A stretch of 28,828 nt of DNA, taken from Paraclostridium ghonii (GTDB taxonomy: Bacteria; Bacillota; Clostridia; Peptostreptococcales; Peptostreptococcaceae). Shown in pieces: positions 15,970-25,080 of the stretch. Location: contig NZ_JAKEDR010000021.1 in the NCBI RefSeq assembly GCF_023653455.1, positions 1 through 28,828 on the forward strand. Reading direction: 5' to 3'. The first letter of the stretch is position 1. Each line of letters opens with the position of its first letter. Below the pieces are notes generated by a model. It had not been told where the DNA came from and made no database searches. It worked only from the letters and a program-made list of their open reading frames with translations. The position numbers and the translations under genes were made by a program.

Positions 15970-16002
15970 AAAAAAGGCTGGCACACAGGTGTCAGCTTTT
16001 TG
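15970..16002 (-). terminator. Terminator after the CtpE-like ATPase gene
   Basis: AAAAGGCTGGCAC pairs with GTGTCAGCTTTT with one bulged position around ACA(G). On the minus strand the stem is followed by a T run (TTTTTTGCGCC). It lies directly after the stop. Confidence 0.8.
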
Positions 16003-16004
16003 TT

Positions 16005-18380
16005 TTATACTTTGATATTGTAGAATTTTTCGCCCTTCATTTCTTTATACTTGATGTATTTTCTTAAAATATAGTTTATTATTTTTCTAATATAATTATA
16101 TACAGGTATAACACTTAAAATTAATGGCACATATACTATCATCATATTTAAACTTATAATGTTTACAAACGAAAGAATATCTCTGAAAACTACAATTGTC
16201 AAAATGAATAAAGTAATTAACGTAATTAGCATAATTCCTATTTTTTTATCAATAGGTCTAGATATTCGCCATAGTGATGTAAAACATACTGTACCTGTTA
16301 ATAATACACATAACGTTGATATCATTTGATTGCTAAAACTAAATATATTCCCCATAATTAATATAAGTATTATATAAATAACTACACAAATTCCAGCTGA
16401 AAAAGCAGGTATTGAAATATTTAACAGTAGATTTTCTTTTATTCGTGAGTAATTTGGTCTAAATGCTAAAAAGAAAGATGGTATTCCAACGCCCAGAGAT
16501 GTTATTGGAGTTAATTGTATAGGGTGAAATGGATAAGATCTTCCAATAAATATAAAGATTACAGCTAATAAAATTGAGTATACTGTTTTAATTAAATACT
16601 GTGATGCTACTTGCTGTATATTATTTACAACCCTTCTACCGCCCATGACTACATCTATCATAGAATCAAAATTGGAATCTAAAAGCACAAAGTCAGAAAC
16701 ACCTTTTGCAGCATCACTGCCTTCTGCCATTACTATACTACAATCTGATTCTTTAAGAGCTAAAATATCATTTACACCATCACCTGTCATACCAACTGTA
16801 TGGCCTTCATCTTTAAAAACTTTTATAAGTTTCTTTTTTTGTTCAGGACTAACTCGTCCAAAAATTTCATATTTATTTGTATAATTACTCAAATCTTCTT
16901 CCTCGGAAACAGTGCTCATATCTATGTATTTATCAAAGTTATCAACACCTGCTCTTTTTGCAATTTGAGAAACCGTCTTCGCATTATCTCCTGATATAAT
17001 TTTGATTGATACTCCTTGTTTTTTAAAATATTTTAATGTATTAGAAGCTTCTTTTCTTATTGTATCTTCCATCATTGAAAGCCCTATTAATTTTATATCT
17101 TTTGGCAATTTATTATCAACAATAGTATCATTTGAATGTGCAAAAGCTAAAACCCTCTCACCCTTAGCAGTTGATTTATTTATTATATTTTGAATATTAG
17201 AAGGTATGTTTTTAAAAATAAATTCAGGTGCTCCCATTATGTAGCTACCTTCATTTTCAAAACTTACTCCACTCCACTTTCTAGCAGATGAAAATTGTAC
17301 AGTTTTAATAATCTTCCAATTATTTGGGCTTGGCAAGCCTACTTTTAATGCTTTACTAGTTGCATTTTCTTCAAGGTTTTCTACTAATGTTGAAATGCCT
17401 TCTTTAAGCTTATCTAATTCAAAATCTCCACATGCGATTATATCTACTAGTTTTATATTTCCATCGGTTATAGTTCCTGTTTTATCTAAACATAATAAAT
17501 CTACACGCGCTAAATTTTCAATAGATCCCAAAGTTTTTACAAGAACCTTTTTCTTACTTAACTTTATAACTTCACCAGCTAATGCAATAGAAGTAATCAG
17601 TATTAGTCCCTCTGGAATCATTCCAGTCATTGCTGCTGAAACTCCTAATATAACCTCATTTTTATCTATTCCAGATGCTGATTTAGATAAAGCTAATGCT
17701 ATTCCTATTGGAACTATTACAAAAGCAAGTACTTTTATAATTTTCTTAAGTGTTTTTATTAATTCACTATCTATGTCTTTTTCTTTTTTTGCTTCTATTA
17801 CAATCTTAGATGCATAACTTTCTTCTCCAACATTTGTAACTTTTACATAAGCTGATCCACTAATAACATAACTTCCTGACATAACATTAGAATTAACATT
17901 TTTTAAAATCACATCTGATTCTCCAGTTAATTGAGATTCATCTACTTCTAATCCCTCAGTCTTGATTACAATTCCATCTACACAAATTTGCGATCCTCTA
18001 GTTATAACCATTAAATCATCTTTTACTAATTCATTTTGATCTATCTTACTTTCTTTATTGTCTCTTATTACAGTTACTTTTGCTTGATTTAATAAAGATA
18101 ATTTATCTACCCTTTTTTTTGCTCTTATTTCTTGAAATATACCAATAAATATATTTGATATTATTACCCCTACAAATAATAAATTTTTATAACTTCCTGT
18201 ATATATAATAAAAATAGCTATCACAAAATTTATAAAATTAAACAATGTACATATATTATCTTTAAATATTTTTTTATAACTTCTAGTTAATGGCTTTACA
18301 GATGAATTTTTTTCACCACGTTGAACTCTATCTACGACTTCTTTAGTAGATAATCCTGCTTGTGTAAAGTCTGTATTCAT
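16005..18380 (-). CDS. CtpE-like cation-translocating P-type ATPase
   Basis: The 791-residue protein has the P-type motifs LTGESD (actuator), CLDKTGTITDG (catalytic Asp near residue 299), SGDNAKTV and GDGVNDILALKESDC (hinge). The TM4 stretch TGMIPEGLILITS and the N-terminal GLSTKEVVDRVQRGEKN fit the CtpE-like group, which in mycobacteria has been linked to calcium import. It lacks the long C-terminal membrane bundle sequence of MgtA and is only distantly similar to the ATPase at 2745-5447. The C-terminal half has about six membrane segments. An AAGGGATGG site precedes the start. The ion is not certain; Ca2+ is the best guess. Confidence 0.88.
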   Translation of the reverse strand: MNTDFTQAGLSTKEVVDRVQRGEKNSSVKPLTRSYKKIFKDNICTLFNFINFVIAIFIIYTGSYKNLLFVGVIISNIFIGIFQEIRAKKRVDKLSLLNQAKVTVIRDNKESKIDQNELVKDDLMVITRGSQICVDGIVIKTEGLEVDESQLTGESDVILKNVNSNVMSGSYVISGSAYVKVTNVGEESYASKIVIEAKKEKDIDSELIKTLKKIIKVLAFVIVPIGIALALSKSASGIDKNEVILGVSAAMTGMIPEGLILITSIALAGEVIKLSKKKVLVKTLGSIENLARVDLLCLDKTGTITDGNIKLVDIIACGDFELDKLKEGISTLVENLEENATSKALKVGLPSPNNWKIIKTVQFSSARKWSGVSFENEGSYIMGAPEFIFKNIPSNIQNIINKSTAKGERVLAFAHSNDTIVDNKLPKDIKLIGLSMMEDTIRKEASNTLKYFKKQGVSIKIISGDNAKTVSQIAKRAGVDNFDKYIDMSTVSEEEDLSNYTNKYEIFGRVSPEQKKKLIKVFKDEGHTVGMTGDGVNDILALKESDCSIVMAEGSDAAKGVSDFVLLDSNFDSMIDVVMGGRRVVNNIQQVASQYLIKTVYSILLAVIFIFIGRSYPFHPIQLTPITSLGVGIPSFFLAFRPNYSRIKENLLLNISIPAFSAGICVVIYIILILIMGNIFSFSNQMISTLCVLLTGTVCFTSLWRISRPIDKKIGIMLITLITLFILTIVVFRDILSFVNIISLNMMIVYVPLILSVIPVYNYIRKIINYILRKYIKYKEMKGEKFYNIKV

Positions 18381-18526
18381 AGATCAAACCATCCCTTTCG
18401 TATAATTTTAATCATTGATATTAATAATTCTAATGTAAATAATTATACACTATTTTAAATCTTTAGATATAAAAATATATTAACCTATAAAGATCTAATT
18501 AAATCATATTTATAAAAAAAATAATT

Positions 18527-18569
18527 AAAAATAAAAGAAGCTGATATATATCAGCTTCTTTTATTTTTA
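18527..18569 (-). terminator. Terminator of the asd-dap operon
   Basis: A perfect palindrome centred at 18547/18548 (arms AAAATAAAAGAAGCTGATAT and its complement), with A/T-rich ends that can act as a T tract on either strand. It lies directly after dapH. Confidence 0.85.
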
Positions 18570-18572
18570 TTA

Positions 18573-19286
18573 TTAATCTAAGTTTCTTAAATCATCCATT
18601 AATTTTGTTTTGTCAGCAGTTTTTTCATCTTTCATTTTTATTATTTTAGCAGGAGATCCAGCTACAACTGCTCCAGCAGGAACATTTTGTGTAACTACAG
18701 ATCCAGCAGCTACTACTGCACCTTCTCCTATTCTTACACCTTCAAGTATCACTGCATTAGCACCTATCATTGCATCATCTTCTACTATAACAGGGTCTGC
18801 TGAAGGTGGTTCTAAAACACCTGCCACTACTGCCCCAGCTCCAAGGTGAACATTTTTACCAAGTGTACCTCTAGCTCCTATCACAGCATTCATATCTACC
18901 ATAGAACCTTCTCCAACTACTGCTCCTATGTTTATAACTGCACCCATCATTACTACTGCATTCTTTCCTATAGTAACCATATCTCTTATATAAGCACCTG
19001 GCTCTATTCTTGCATGTTCATGTAAGTAATTATACATTGGTATAGCAGAATTTCTTCTGTCATATTCCATGTGTATGTCAACTAAACTATCTTTTTGAGC
19101 ATCTAAAACTTCTTTTATAGCTTCATAGTCTCCTATTATAGTGTATGATCCATTACTTCCAAACACTTTATAATCTTCAGTTGACTTAGCATTTAACTCT
19201 CCATTTACATAAACCTTTACTGGTGTCTTTTTTTCTACTGTTTTTATATACCTTGCTATTTCATATGCGTCATTTAAATTTATCAT
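18573..19286 (-). CDS. dapH: Tetrahydrodipicolinate N-acetyltransferase DapH (DapD in some annotations)
   Basis: The 237-residue protein has the N-terminal domain typical of the acetylase branch ([20 protein letters not shown]) followed by a left-handed beta-helix of hexapeptide repeats from about residue 90 (for example [22 protein letters not shown]). The active-site region [34 protein letters not shown] is characteristic of DapH. It acetylates tetrahydrodipicolinate in the acetylase route to meso-diaminopimelate, feeding lysine and peptidoglycan. It is the last gene of the operon, 14 bases after dapB. Aminotransferase and deacetylase genes of the route are not in the window. Confidence 0.95.
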   Translation of the reverse strand: MINLNDAYEIARYIKTVEKKTPVKVYVNGELNAKSTEDYKVFGSNGSYTIIGDYEAIKEVLDAQKDSLVDIHMEYDRRNSAIPMYNYLHEHARIEPGAYIRDMVTIGKNAVVMMGAVINIGAVVGEGSMVDMNAVIGARGTLGKNVHLGAGAVVAGVLEPPSADPVIVEDDAMIGANAVILEGVRIGEGAVVAAGSVVTQNVPAGAVVAGSPAKIIKMKDEKTADKTKLMDDLRNLD

Positions 19287-19300
19287 CTGTATCCTCCTAG

Positions 19301-20047
19301 TTACTTTAACATATCGTCCATATTATAATATCCAGCTTCTTTATTAAATAAATATTTAGCTGCTGTTATTGCTCCATTTGCAAATATATCTTTAGATTGA
19401 GCTCTATGACATATCATAACTTCTTCCTCTAATCCTGCAAATATAGCTTCGTGTTCTCCAACTATTGTTCCACCTCTTACAGCATGTATACCAATTTCAT
19501 TTTCATTTCTTTTGGCATCTCTACCGTGTCTTCCATAATTATAAACAGATTCCGGTAAAACTTCTTTGATAGCATTAGCTACCATTATAGCTGTTCCACT
19601 TGGAGCATCTACTTTTTTATTATGATGCTTTTCTATTATTTCTATATCAAATTCTTTTAATGCTTTTGCAGCTTCTTTTACAAGCTTTAACATTACATTT
19701 ACCCCTAAAGACATATTAGAAGAATGGAATATTGGTATTATCTTAGAAGCTTCTTTTATTTTTTCTAATTGTTCTTTAGTAAATCCTGTTGTAGCAATTA
19801 CTAAAGGAGTTTTTGTTTTAAGTGCATACCCTAACACATCTTCAAGCGCAGAAAAATGTGAAAAATCTATTATAACATCAGCACTTTCTTGTATTTCACT
19901 CATCTTAGTATATAATTTGTAGTCAGTACTTTCTCCTGTTGGCATTGAGCACCCACAAACTAATTCTAAATCTTTATCTTCGTTTACGCATCTAGTAAGT
20001 ACTTTTCCCATCTTACCAAGCGCGCCATTTACTATAACCTTTATCAT
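19301..20047 (-). CDS. dapB: 4-hydroxy-tetrahydrodipicolinate reductase DapB
   Basis: It reduces hydroxy-tetrahydrodipicolinate with NAD(P)H. The nucleotide-binding motif [11 protein letters not shown] is at the N-terminus, and the catalytic and substrate region [18 protein letters not shown] is present, as is [13 protein letters not shown] near the C-terminus. The open frame extends to 20074, but the sequence before the ATG at 20047 reads TAGGAGGAAAAAA, where the ribosome binding site overlaps the dapA stop. I therefore choose 20047, giving 248 residues, close to the usual family length. It lies between dapA and dapH in one operon. Confidence 0.94.
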   Translation of the reverse strand: MIKVIVNGALGKMGKVLTRCVNEDKDLELVCGCSMPTGESTDYKLYTKMSEIQESADVIIDFSHFSALEDVLGYALKTKTPLVIATTGFTKEQLEKIKEASKIIPIFHSSNMSLGVNVMLKLVKEAAKALKEFDIEIIEKHHNKKVDAPSGTAIMVANAIKEVLPESVYNYGRHGRDAKRNENEIGIHAVRGGTIVGEHEAIFAGLEEEVMICHRAQSKDIFANGAITAAKYLFNKEAGYYNMDDMLK

Positions 20048-20057
20048 TTTTTTCCTC

Positions 20058-20936
20058 CTATAACTCAAATCCATAGTTTACAAGTTCGTCTCTTAAAGTT
20101 TTTAGATTGCTATCTTCCATTGGAGCTAGAGGAAGTCTTAAATCTCCAACCTCAAAACCTAATAAATTCATAGCAGTTTTTACAGGTATAGGATTTACTT
20201 CTATAAATAATTTATCTATTAATGATTTCATACCCAATTGTAACTCTCTTGAACCTTTAACATCACCATTTAAGAATTTTTCTACTAAATCATGAGTTTC
20301 TTTAGGGCATATATTAGCAACTACTGATATAACCCCTACTCCTCCAAGAGATAATAAAGGTAATATAGAATCATCATTTCCTGAATATATAGCAAATCCA
20401 TCGGGAACTAATCTAGCTATTTCTGCTATTTGAGCTATATCTCCACTAGCTTCCTTAACAGCTACTATATTTTCAATATTTGCAAGCTCTGCTATAACAC
20501 TAGGCTTTATGTTAACTCCTGTTCTTCCTGGTACGTTATATAATATTATCGGTAATTTAGTGCTAGCTGCTATTGTCTCAAAATGAAGTTTTAATCCTCT
20601 TTGATTTGTCTTGTTATAGTAAGGAGTTATTACTAATAATCCATCTACACCTAATTTTTCAGCTTCTTGGCTTAAATGAACTGAGTGCATAGTATTATTA
20701 GAGCCTGTTCCTGCTATAACTGGTATTCTTTTATTTACTTTTTTAACAGTAAAATCTATAACTTCAAATTGCTCTTCATCTGACATGGTGGTAGATTCTC
20801 CAGTAGTTCCACAAACTATTAATGCATCTGTTTTATTTTCTATATGATATTCTATTAATTCTCCAAGTTTTTTTAAATCTACACCATTTTCATTGAAAGG
20901 AGTAACCAATGCAACTCCAGATCCCTTAAATAACAT
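20058..20936 (-). CDS. dapA: 4-hydroxy-tetrahydrodipicolinate synthase DapA
   Basis: The 292-residue TIM-barrel protein condenses pyruvate with aspartate semialdehyde, the first committed step to lysine and diaminopimelate. The Schiff-base lysine is K161 in AVKEASG, and the catalytic tyrosine is Y133 in LYNVPGRTG; both match the Escherichia coli numbering as I recall it. CGTTGES (42-48) and [10 protein letters not shown] are also present. A GGGAGG site precedes the start. It lies 18 bases after asd and 10 bases before dapB. Confidence 0.96.
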   Translation of the reverse strand: MLFKGSGVALVTPFNENGVDLKKLGELIEYHIENKTDALIVCGTTGESTTMSDEEQFEVIDFTVKKVNKRIPVIAGTGSNNTMHSVHLSQEAEKLGVDGLLVITPYYNKTNQRGLKLHFETIAASTKLPIILYNVPGRTGVNIKPSVIAELANIENIVAVKEASGDIAQIAEIARLVPDGFAIYSGNDDSILPLLSLGGVGVISVVANICPKETHDLVEKFLNGDVKGSRELQLGMKSLIDKLFIEVNPIPVKTAMNLLGFEVGDLRLPLAPMEDSNLKTLRDELVNYGFEL

Positions 20937-20954
20937 AATATATACCTCCCAATT

Positions 20955-21953
20955 TTATACTAAATCATATTTTAAAAGAAGTTCAGCTATTTGAACAGCA
21001 TTAGTTGCTGCACCTTTTCTTATATTGTCAGCTACTACCCACATATTTATTCCACTGTCTACACTGAAATCTCTTCTTATTCTACCTACAAATACTTCAT
21101 CTCTTCCACTTAATTCAAAAGCTGTAGGATAAACATTGTTAGCTATATCATCAACTAATTCTAAACCTTCAAAATTAGCTAATAAGTTCTTTAATTCATC
21201 TATTTCAAAATCTTTTTCAAATTCAACGTTAACTGATTCACTATGCCCATTTACCACAGGTACTCTTACTGTAGTTGCAGTAATTTTTAAATTATAATCA
21301 TTTAAAATTTTCATAGTTTCATTAATCATTTTCATTTCTTCTTTTGTATATCCATTTCCCATAAATACATCTATGTGGGGTAAACAATTATATGCTATAG
21401 GTCGTGGATAAAATTGATTAGGAAGCCCCTTTATTCCATCTTCTAAATCTTTACTACCCTTTACTCCTGATCCTGAAACTGCTTGATATGTTGAGTATAC
21501 AATTCTTTTTATTTTATATTTATCATGAAGAGGTTTCAATGGAACCATTGCTTGTATAGTCGAACAATTTGGATTTGCAATTATCCCTTTATGATCTTTA
21601 ACAGCTTCTGGGTTAACCTCAGGTACTACTAAAGGAACATTTTCATCCATTCTCCATGCACTCGAATTGTCTACAACTACTACACCTTTTGATGCTGCTA
21701 TTGGTGCGTATTTTTCACTTATACTTCCTCCTGCTGAGAAAAGCGCTATTTGTATATCTCTATCAAATGAGTTTTCATTTAGTTCTTCTACTGTGTATTC
21801 TTTTCCTGCAAATTCTACTTTAGAACCTGCTGATCTAGCTGAAGAAAATAGGTATAAATTATCTATTTGGAAATTTCTTTCCTCTAATACTTTTAAAAAA
21901 GTTCTTCCAACCATACCTGTAGCTCCAACTATAGCAACGTTTACTTTTTTCAT
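20955..21953 (-). CDS. asd: Aspartate-semialdehyde dehydrogenase Asd
   Basis: The 332-residue enzyme reduces aspartyl phosphate to aspartate semialdehyde with NADPH. The N-terminal nucleotide fold has GATGMVGRTFL (10-20). The catalytic Cys is C130 in ANPNCSTIQ, and the catalytic His is in VVNGHSESV. YNCLPHIDVF and RRDFS are also family-typical. It opens the asd-dapA-dapB-dapH operon, so the flux it controls feeds diaminopimelate directly. An AGAGG site lies 9 bases upstream (AGGG is closer). No lysine riboswitch was found upstream. Confidence 0.95.
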   Translation of the reverse strand: MKKVNVAIVGATGMVGRTFLKVLEERNFQIDNLYLFSSARSAGSKVEFAGKEYTVEELNENSFDRDIQIALFSAGGSISEKYAPIAASKGVVVVDNSSAWRMDENVPLVVPEVNPEAVKDHKGIIANPNCSTIQAMVPLKPLHDKYKIKRIVYSTYQAVSGSGVKGSKDLEDGIKGLPNQFYPRPIAYNCLPHIDVFMGNGYTKEEMKMINETMKILNDYNLKITATTVRVPVVNGHSESVNVEFEKDFEIDELKNLLANFEGLELVDDIANNVYPTAFELSGRDEVFVGRIRRDFSVDSGINMWVVADNIRKGAATNAVQIAELLLKYDLV

Positions 21954-22231
21954 ATCCCTGCGCCTCTTTCTACTTTAAAATTTCATCATCCATAATATAT
22001 ACGTAATTCTAGTATATATCATTTTAAATATCAATATATTGTAGATAAACATAGCATTAATCGCAATAATTTAGAAAATTTAAGCACTAATATCCATATT
22101 GCTAACATCTATAATTTATAATATGATTTTTGATTCCTTTAGTGAATTAATTAGTGTCTCAATTTATATTGCAAACTATTGCAAACACTTCATATTTATG
22201 ATATAATTCATTTAATTTGAATACATCACAC
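21954..22231. other. Upstream region of the asd-dap operon
   Basis: This contains no ORF I can support. On the minus strand there is a tentative promoter, TTCACT, 17 bases, TATTAT, in the 22090-22145 region. A tandem near-repeat TTTGCAATA(G)TTTGCAATA lies at about 22168-22187. No L-box core was recognised, so control of the operon is unclear. Confidence 0.35.
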
Positions 22232-22277
22232 AAGTAAAACCCGATAGATAATGATTTATTTCTATCGGGTTTTACTT
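22232..22277 (-). terminator. Hairpin terminator at the end of the amidotransferase gene
   Basis: A perfect 17-bp stem (AAGTAAAACCCGATAGA at 22232-22248 with 22261-22277) overlaps the stop region of the gene. The T residues are in the stem end on the minus strand; on the plus strand it is followed by a strong T run. Confidence 0.75.
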
Positions 22278-23003
22278 TTTTTCCTTACATTCCTCTATAA
22301 ATCTTTTAAATATATTTAGCATATGTTCACTATGATCTACCATTAATTCAGGATGCCATTGAACTCCAAGAACAAATTTTTTATCAATCTTTTGAACAGC
22401 TTCTATTACTCCATCATTAGAATACGCAATTACTTTTAAATTACTTCCAAGTGTTTTTACGCTTTGATGATGGTAGCTATTTACTAAAATTTTTACATTT
22501 ATAATTTCCTTTAATATAGAATCTTCCTTTATATCTATATAGTGAGTGCCTAAGTATGGTTTTGTTTGTTGATTATGCTGTATATGACTACCTTTTATAT
22601 ATCTCAAATCCTGATATAAGCTGCCTCCCAACGCTACATTTAATATTTGTAGACCTCTACAAATACCTAATATAGGCTTATCTTTCTCTAGAGCTACTTT
22701 TATAGCTTCTATATCAAACTCATCTGCAACTTGATAGACATAACCTAATTCTCTAACAGGTTCTTCCTTATATAACATAGGGGTCACATCATCCCCCCCT
22801 GATATTATTATTCCATCCATAGCTTCAATTTGTATCTTTATATTCTCTTTGTTCTCATTTACAGGAATTACAATAGGGACCCCTCCAGCTTTTTCAACTG
22901 CATGTATGTATGAATTTGTTAAATGAACTCGATCTATCCCTGTAAATGCTCCTTTATCTATAGTAGCTAAATTTGCCAATATACCTATTAAAGGTTTCAT
23001 CAT
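22272..23003 (-). CDS. Class I glutamine amidotransferase, PuuD-like gamma-glutamyl hydrolase
   Basis: The 243-residue protein matches the C26 family of gamma-glutamyl hydrolases. The catalytic Cys is C115 in LGICRGLQI, and the His-Glu pair is in QWHPE (H217, E219). IISGGDDVTP (67-75) is the family signature, and NSYHHQSVK follows. PuuD cleaves gamma-glutamyl-GABA in putrescine breakdown, but no other polyamine gene is nearby, so the substrate here is uncertain. A GGGGGG site precedes the tandem ATGATG start. It is a single-gene unit. Confidence 0.87.
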   Translation of the reverse strand: MMKPLIGILANLATIDKGAFTGIDRVHLTNSYIHAVEKAGGVPIVIPVNENKENIKIQIEAMDGIIISGGDDVTPMLYKEEPVRELGYVYQVADEFDIEAIKVALEKDKPILGICRGLQILNVALGGSLYQDLRYIKGSHIQHNQQTKPYLGTHYIDIKEDSILKEIINVKILVNSYHHQSVKTLGSNLKVIAYSNDGVIEAVQKIDKKFVLGVQWHPELMVDHSEHMLNIFKRFIEECKEKK

Positions 23004-23080
23004 TATCCCCCCACTTAATTAATTCTATGTATCTATATATATATTTGATTTCTTATAAATTAATTCTTCTATTAAATAGA

Positions 23081-23130
23081 AAAAACCTATCATATTAATC
23101 CTTAAAAATAGATTAATATGATAGGTTTTT
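23081..23130 (-). terminator. Terminator after the FAD-Rieske gene (bidirectional)
   Basis: A perfect 20-bp stem (23081-23100 with 23111-23130) around CTTAAAAATA, with A5/T5 ends. It lies 4 bases after the stop. Confidence 0.88.
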
Positions 23131-23134
23131 TATT

Positions 23135-24658
23135 TTATATTAGTTTAGGATCTATATCATTTTTTTCTTCATCACATCTATTGAGATTTTTTAAAGCAGG
23201 ACCTTCTATAACATTCCCTCTATAATCAAATCTTGATGCATGACATGGACAATCCCATGTTTTTTCTGCCGAATTAAATGTTAGTTCACATCCTAAGTGT
23301 GTACATGTAATATCTACTATATATATCTTTCCATCATAATCTTTATATGCTCCACATCTTTTGCCTTCTATATTTACAATTTTACCCTCACCATTTTCAA
23401 GTATTAAATTGTCGTCTCCTATTTTTAACTTTCCACCTATATAATTAAATGTCATATTTAAATTTTGTGTTGCAAATTCAGTCGTAAACATATTACCTGT
23501 TCTAGATGGATTAAATATATTTTCAAATTTTGATTCTCTATAACATATTAAATCTCTTATTATAATAGAAGCTAATGTTCCATTTGTCATTCCCCATTTA
23601 CAAAATCCTGTTGCAACATAAAAATTATCTTCTTTTTTATTTACGTAACCTATATATGGAATATTATCATAACTTATATAATCTTGTGCTGACCACTTAC
23701 ATTTAAATTGTTTAACTTTGAATTTTTCACCTAGTTCATTAATTAATTTTTTGTAAATTTCACCTTCATTTTTACATTGTCCAACCTTGTGGTCTCCTCC
23801 CCCTAAAATTATCAAATTTTGACCGTCTCCACAATAAGTCTTAAAAGTAAATCCACTGTCCTCAACACTTAAATACATTCCTTTTGGTATATCTTTTTCA
23901 TACTCTCCTGCTAATAAATAAGATCTTTCTCCTTTTTCTTTAGCAAAGTAAAGATTTAATCCATCATACCAAGGAAAATGAGAAGCCATTATAACATTTA
24001 ATGCTTTTATTGTTTTATCGTCTTTTGTTTTTAAATTATATATATTTCCTTCTTCATAATCTGTTATAGGAGTTTCTTCATAAACTTTAACTCCTAATTT
24101 TAAACATTCTTTAGTCAATGCATCTAAGTATTTTTTAGGATTAAACTGAGCTTGATTAAAAAACTCTATTGCTCCTTTTACATCAAATGGTATATCTATA
24201 TGTTCGTGATATTTGCAATCAATTTCTAAATTTTTACATGTTTTATACTCTTCCTTAAGTTCTTCTATGTAATTTTCATTATCTGAGTATATAAAGGAAG
24301 ATAATCTTTCAAAGTTACAATCAATATTATTGCTTTTTATAATTTCTTCTATTAAATCTATGGCACTTTCATTTCCTTCATGATATAATTTAGCACTATC
24401 CAATCCATATTTATTTCTTATCTTTGAATATATAATCCCATGCTGTGAAGTTATTTTGCCTGTATTTCTACCTGAACTTCCATAACCTATTTTATTAGCA
24501 TCAACAATCGCTGTCTCTATCCCTTTTTTTGATAACAAATAAGCTGTTGTTACTCCTACTATCCCCCCACCAATTATAAGTGTATCAACTTCTAAATCTT
24601 CTTTTAACTTTTCGTAACGTTCACCTTTAGAGCTTACTATCCAATATGATTCATTCAT
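23135..24658 (-). CDS. FAD-dependent oxidoreductase (DAO family) with C-terminal Rieske domain
   Basis: The 507-residue protein has an N-terminal FAD-binding fold with TLIIGGGIVGVTTAYLL (26-42) and SSGRNTGKIT, as in D-amino acid and glycine oxidase-like enzymes. The C-terminus (about 405-507) is a Rieske [2Fe-2S] domain with CTHLGC (C452, H454) and CPCH (C470, H473). This architecture is known (YhfW-like), but its substrate is not established. It probably passes electrons from an amine or similar substrate through the FAD to the iron-sulfur centre. No signal peptide is seen. The ribosome binding site GGAAGGAG lies 30 bases from the ATG, with a small hairpin between (see findings). Confidence 0.9.
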   Translation of the reverse strand: MNESYWIVSSKGERYEKLKEDLEVDTLIIGGGIVGVTTAYLLSKKGIETAIVDANKIGYGSSGRNTGKITSQHGIIYSKIRNKYGLDSAKLYHEGNESAIDLIEEIIKSNNIDCNFERLSSFIYSDNENYIEELKEEYKTCKNLEIDCKYHEHIDIPFDVKGAIEFFNQAQFNPKKYLDALTKECLKLGVKVYEETPITDYEEGNIYNLKTKDDKTIKALNVIMASHFPWYDGLNLYFAKEKGERSYLLAGEYEKDIPKGMYLSVEDSGFTFKTYCGDGQNLIILGGGDHKVGQCKNEGEIYKKLINELGEKFKVKQFKCKWSAQDYISYDNIPYIGYVNKKEDNFYVATGFCKWGMTNGTLASIIIRDLICYRESKFENIFNPSRTGNMFTTEFATQNLNMTFNYIGGKLKIGDDNLILENGEGKIVNIEGKRCGAYKDYDGKIYIVDITCTHLGCELTFNSAEKTWDCPCHASRFDYRGNVIEGPALKNLNRCDEEKNDIDPKLI

Positions 24659-24670
24659 AATTTTGTATTT

Positions 24671-24696
24671 AACTAGTTTATCTAGTTACTCCTTCC
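24671..24696 (-). promoter_or_regulatory. Distant ribosome binding site with an intervening hairpin
   Basis: On the minus strand GGAAGGAG (24696-24689) is followed by AACTAG, ATAAA, CTAGTT (24687-24671), a 6-bp hairpin, and then 12 bases to the ATG. Folding the hairpin would bring the site to about 13-14 bases from the start. No ATG, GTG or TTG lies in frame between. Confidence 0.4.
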
Positions 24697-24795
24697 TCTA
24701 GATTTCCTTATATTTGTATACTTCCCATTTTTTTTAATTTAATCTAAAAATAAAAAATAAGATATTAAATTACTTAATATTAATTAAAGAAATTA

Positions 24796-24882
24796 GGCAA
24801 AGGGAGTATATGTAATCTGACGAAACGTCAAAGCCGATCTTTTTAGGCTTTAGTGAAGGAAGATTGTATATACTCCCGAGCC
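24796..24882 (+). repeat. Structured repeat family 1, copy C (full form)
   Basis: The outer arms GGGAGTATATGTAATCT and AGATTGTATATACTCCC pair along 17 positions, with two G-U pairs in the plus orientation only; GGC/GCC ends extend them. Inside are CTGACGAAACGTCAAAGCC and GGCTTTAGTGAAGGA, as in copy B. It lies in the gap between the LCP gene and the FAD-Rieske gene, both on the minus strand, so any RNA from it would need its own plus-strand promoter. Confidence 0.8.
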
Positions 24883-25046
24883 ATACCATAAAGTAATTCA
24901 TAATCAATGATATTATTTTTTAACTTTAATTTATAAAATTGAATATTTTTTGTATATAATTCATTTTTTTGTTCATAATCTTAATATAATTTCAAATACA
25001 ATTTTTAATTATATCACTAAATATACTATACTTATTTCTCCTTTAA
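24883..25046. other. AT-rich intergenic stretch with no gene seen
   Basis: This follows repeat copy C and precedes the LCP terminator. No ORF with a ribosome binding site and no further structured element was recognised. Confidence 0.55.
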
Positions 25047-25080
25047 AAAAGACGAGTGCTACCACTGACACTCGTCTTTT
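25047..25080 (-). terminator. Terminator after the LCP gene
   Basis: AAAAGACGAGTG (25047-25058) pairs perfectly with CACTCGTCTTTT (25069-25080). A T run follows on the minus strand. Confidence 0.87.

Noticed and set aside
20048..20074. Upstream ATG of dapB inside dapA
   Set aside because: The dapA stop overlaps an AGGAGG site spaced for the ATG at 20047, and the extra residues are not family-like.
21954..21980. AGAGGCGC near the asd start, like the 5' core of a lysine riboswitch
   Set aside because: It lies directly before the ATG, so there is no room for the rest of the aptamer. It more likely acts as part of the ribosome binding site.
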